From an uncultured Mollicutes bacterium (GTDB lineage Bacteria; Bacillota_I; Bacilli_A; RF39; UBA660), in the NCBI GenBank assembly GCA_900557675.1, contig USTO01000035.1, positions 1-7,146 of the forward strand: DNA of 7,146 bases, written 5' to 3'. The stretch's first letter is position 1, and each line of letters opens with the position of its first letter. A program made the translations under genes and the position numbers. Positions 6,075 through 7,146 of the stretch are shown in pieces. The notes under the pieces were generated by a model that was not told the origin of the DNA, ran no database searches, and was given only the letters and a program-made list of their open reading frames with translations.

Positions 6075-7055
6075 ATGTTTGATTTAGCAATGACGGACCA
6101 ACTTGCAAAAATAAAGGTTATTGGAGTTGGTGGAGGAGGAAATAATGCCATTAACAGAATGATTGATGCTGGAGTAAGGGGTGTTGACTTTATTGCAGTT
6201 AATACTGATGCTCAAGCACTTAATGTTTCTAAAGCAGAAAATAAAATTCAACTTGGAACTCTTGGTGCCGGAGGAAGGCCTGAAGTTGGAAAAGAAGCTG
6301 CAATTAAAGCAAAAAAAGATCTTGAAGAAGCCCTAAAAGGTGCAGATATGGTCTTTATCACTTGTGGAATGGGAGGAGGTACCGGAACAGGAGCAGCCCC
6401 AGTAATCGCTGAAATTGCACAAGGTTTAGGAGCTTTAACTGTAGCAATCGTAACCAGACCATTCTCTTTCGAAGGAAAAAGAAGAATGGACAACGCATTA
6501 TCAGGAATTGAAGAACTTAAACAACATGTTGATACTTTAATTGTTATACCTAATGATAGATTAAGAGAAATAATTGATAAATCTACTTCTATGTTAGACG
6601 CATTTAAAGAAGTAGATAATGTCCTTTTAAGAGGTGTACAATCAATATCTGATCTTATCGCAGTAGTAGGTCTTGTAAACCTAGACTTCGCTGACGTAAG
6701 AGCAGTAATGGAAAAATCAGGAAATGCCATTATCGGTATTGGTATTGGAATGGGAGAAGATAGAGCAATTGAAGCCGCTAAACAAGCAGTTTCATCTCCA
6801 CTTCTTGAAACATCCATTCACGGTGCAACTGATGCTATCATTAATATTACCGGTGGCTCTAACCTAACACTATTTGAAGCAGAACAAGCCGCAGAAGTAG
6901 TAAGAGCAGCAGCAAACACAGATATCAATACAATATTCGGTTCAGTTATCAACGAAAACCTTACAGATGAAGTTATAGTAACAGTAATAGCTACAGGTTT
7001 TGATAAAAAAGGTAAAGCAAAAAAACCACTTTACAATCACCTCGGATTGCGGTAA
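6075..7055 (+). CDS. ftsZ: Cell division protein FtsZ, tubulin-like GTPase with minimal C-terminal tail
   Basis: FtsZ polymerises with GTP into the cytokinetic ring at mid-cell. All core landmarks are present: [11 protein letters not shown] (15-25), A-V-N-T-D-A-Q-A-L (41-49), the tubulin signature [10 protein letters not shown] (100-109), P-F-S-F-E-G-K-R-R (129-137), the T7 loop N-L-D-F-A-D-V (202-208) with both catalytic aspartates, and F-G-S-V-I-N-E-N-L (288-296). It is 326 residues long, against 382 in B. subtilis. The shortfall has two sources. About five residues are missing between I-Q-L-G and the T3 loop, which itself reads G-A-G-G-R-P instead of G-A-G-A-N-P. The protein also stops soon after V-I-A-T-G-F, with a short Lys-rich stretch and L-Y-N-H-L-G-L-R in place of a long linker and the usual D-I-P-x-F-L-R peptide. 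Neither alternative frame contains that peptide. It forms an operon with ftsA. Third-position base use changes along the gene. Confidence 0.97.
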   Translation: MFDLAMTDQLAKIKVIGVGGGGNNAINRMIDAGVRGVDFIAVNTDAQALNVSKAENKIQLGTLGAGGRPEVGKEAAIKAKKDLEEALKGADMVFITCGMGGGTGTGAAPVIAEIAQGLGALTVAIVTRPFSFEGKRRMDNALSGIEELKQHVDTLIVIPNDRLREIIDKSTSMLDAFKEVDNVLLRGVQSISDLIAVVGLVNLDFADVRAVMEKSGNAIIGIGIGMGEDRAIEAAKQAVSSPLLETSIHGATDAIINITGGSNLTLFEAEQAAEVVRAAANTDINTIFGSVINENLTDEVIVTVIATGFDKKGKAKKPLYNHLGLR

Positions 7056-7082
7056 GATAGGTGTGTAAATTTTGGAAAGGAA

Positions 7083-7146
7083 ATGCATGTGGTTATGGTA
7101 AAAAGATGCAAAAAAGTAAATAATTGGCATGGTTCTTGCAACCAAC
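7083..7146 (+). CDS. Possible start of a further gene, cut by the window edge
   Basis: A frame is open from ATG 7083 (or GTG 7089, or ATG 7095) to the window end. From 7083 it encodes about 21 residues, beginning M-H-V-V-M-V-K-R-C and containing two cysteines. GGAAAGG (7074-7080) is a plausible Shine-Dalgarno; its spacing suits GTG 7089 best. The frame is the same one ftsZ uses. I do not recognise the product, and so short a stretch could be open by chance. No terminator separates it from ftsZ, so it could be a third cistron. Confidence 0.3.
   Translation, partial: MHVVMVKRCKKVNNWHGSCNQ

Noticed and set aside
6248..6817. 189-codon open frame antisense to ftsZ
   Set aside because: It lies wholly within ftsZ, has a composition dictated by the complementary strand (Ser/Pro/Ile-rich), and resembles no family I know.
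7011..7032. A-run near the ftsZ end (GCAAAAAAACC) as a programmed -1 frameshift site restoring a longer tail
   Set aside because: The -1 frame gives only about 11 more residues before a TAG and the +1 frame also ends soon; neither encodes a D-I-P-x-F-L-R-like peptide.
7130..7144. Small hairpin TGGTT-CTTGC-AACCA at the right edge
   Set aside because: Only five base pairs, no T-run in view, and it overlaps the better-matching sigma-54-like pattern; too weak to call.
1..7146. TGA read as tryptophan (mycoplasma-type code)
   Set aside because: Tryptophans in the confident genes use TGG, and no in-frame TGA occurs in them; all five stops are TAA or TAG, which is explained by AT-richness.

Overview
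The window is AT-rich and tightly packed, with five clear genes and one possible gene start at the right edge. It looks like an endospore-forming member of the Bacillota: it encodes a near full-length SpoIVA, FtsA and FtsZ that are recognisably of the Bacillus type, Shine-Dalgarno sequences matching AGGAGGTGAT, and a SigA-type promoter. All tryptophan codons I can see in the confident genes are TGG, so there is no sign of the mycoplasma code. The very AT-rich, T-ending codon use would fit an uncultured gut lineage of Bacilli or a relative, but that placement is a guess.

Left part (1-3097, + strand): two adjacent surface-protein genes. The first is cut by the window edge. What remains is three bacterial Ig-like group 2 (BIG2) domains followed by two fibronectin type III (FN3) domains. 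Ten bases later comes a secreted 562-residue protein with a signal peptide, a long Tyr/Asn-rich region I cannot assign, FIVAR-like helical segments and a small C-terminal beta domain of the divergent InlB B-repeat type. Neither has a visible LPXTG signal or membrane anchor. The pair ends in an intrinsic terminator, back to back with a second terminator serving the opposing gene.

Middle (3178-4653, - strand): spoIVA, the ATPase that forms the basement layer of the spore coat. Its likely start is a GTG chosen by register with B. subtilis SpoIVA and by Shine-Dalgarno spacing. A SigE-like -10 element sits just upstream.

Right part (4827-7055, + strand): ftsA and ftsZ, read divergently from spoIVA. 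They are driven by a near-consensus SigA promoter (TTGTCA, 17 bp, TATAAT) and separated by 12 bases. FtsZ polymerises into the division ring and FtsA ties it to the membrane through a C-terminal amphipathic helix, which is visible here. The oddities are concentrated in this pair: FtsA has lost glycines in two nucleotide-binding loops, FtsZ is about five residues short before its T3 loop, and FtsZ lacks the usual long linker and the canonical C-terminal FtsA-binding peptide.

I see no mobile element, CRISPR array, tRNA or rRNA. The strongest leads are the unusual FtsA/FtsZ pair, the unassigned secreted protein, and the head-to-head placement of a sporulation gene and the division operon.
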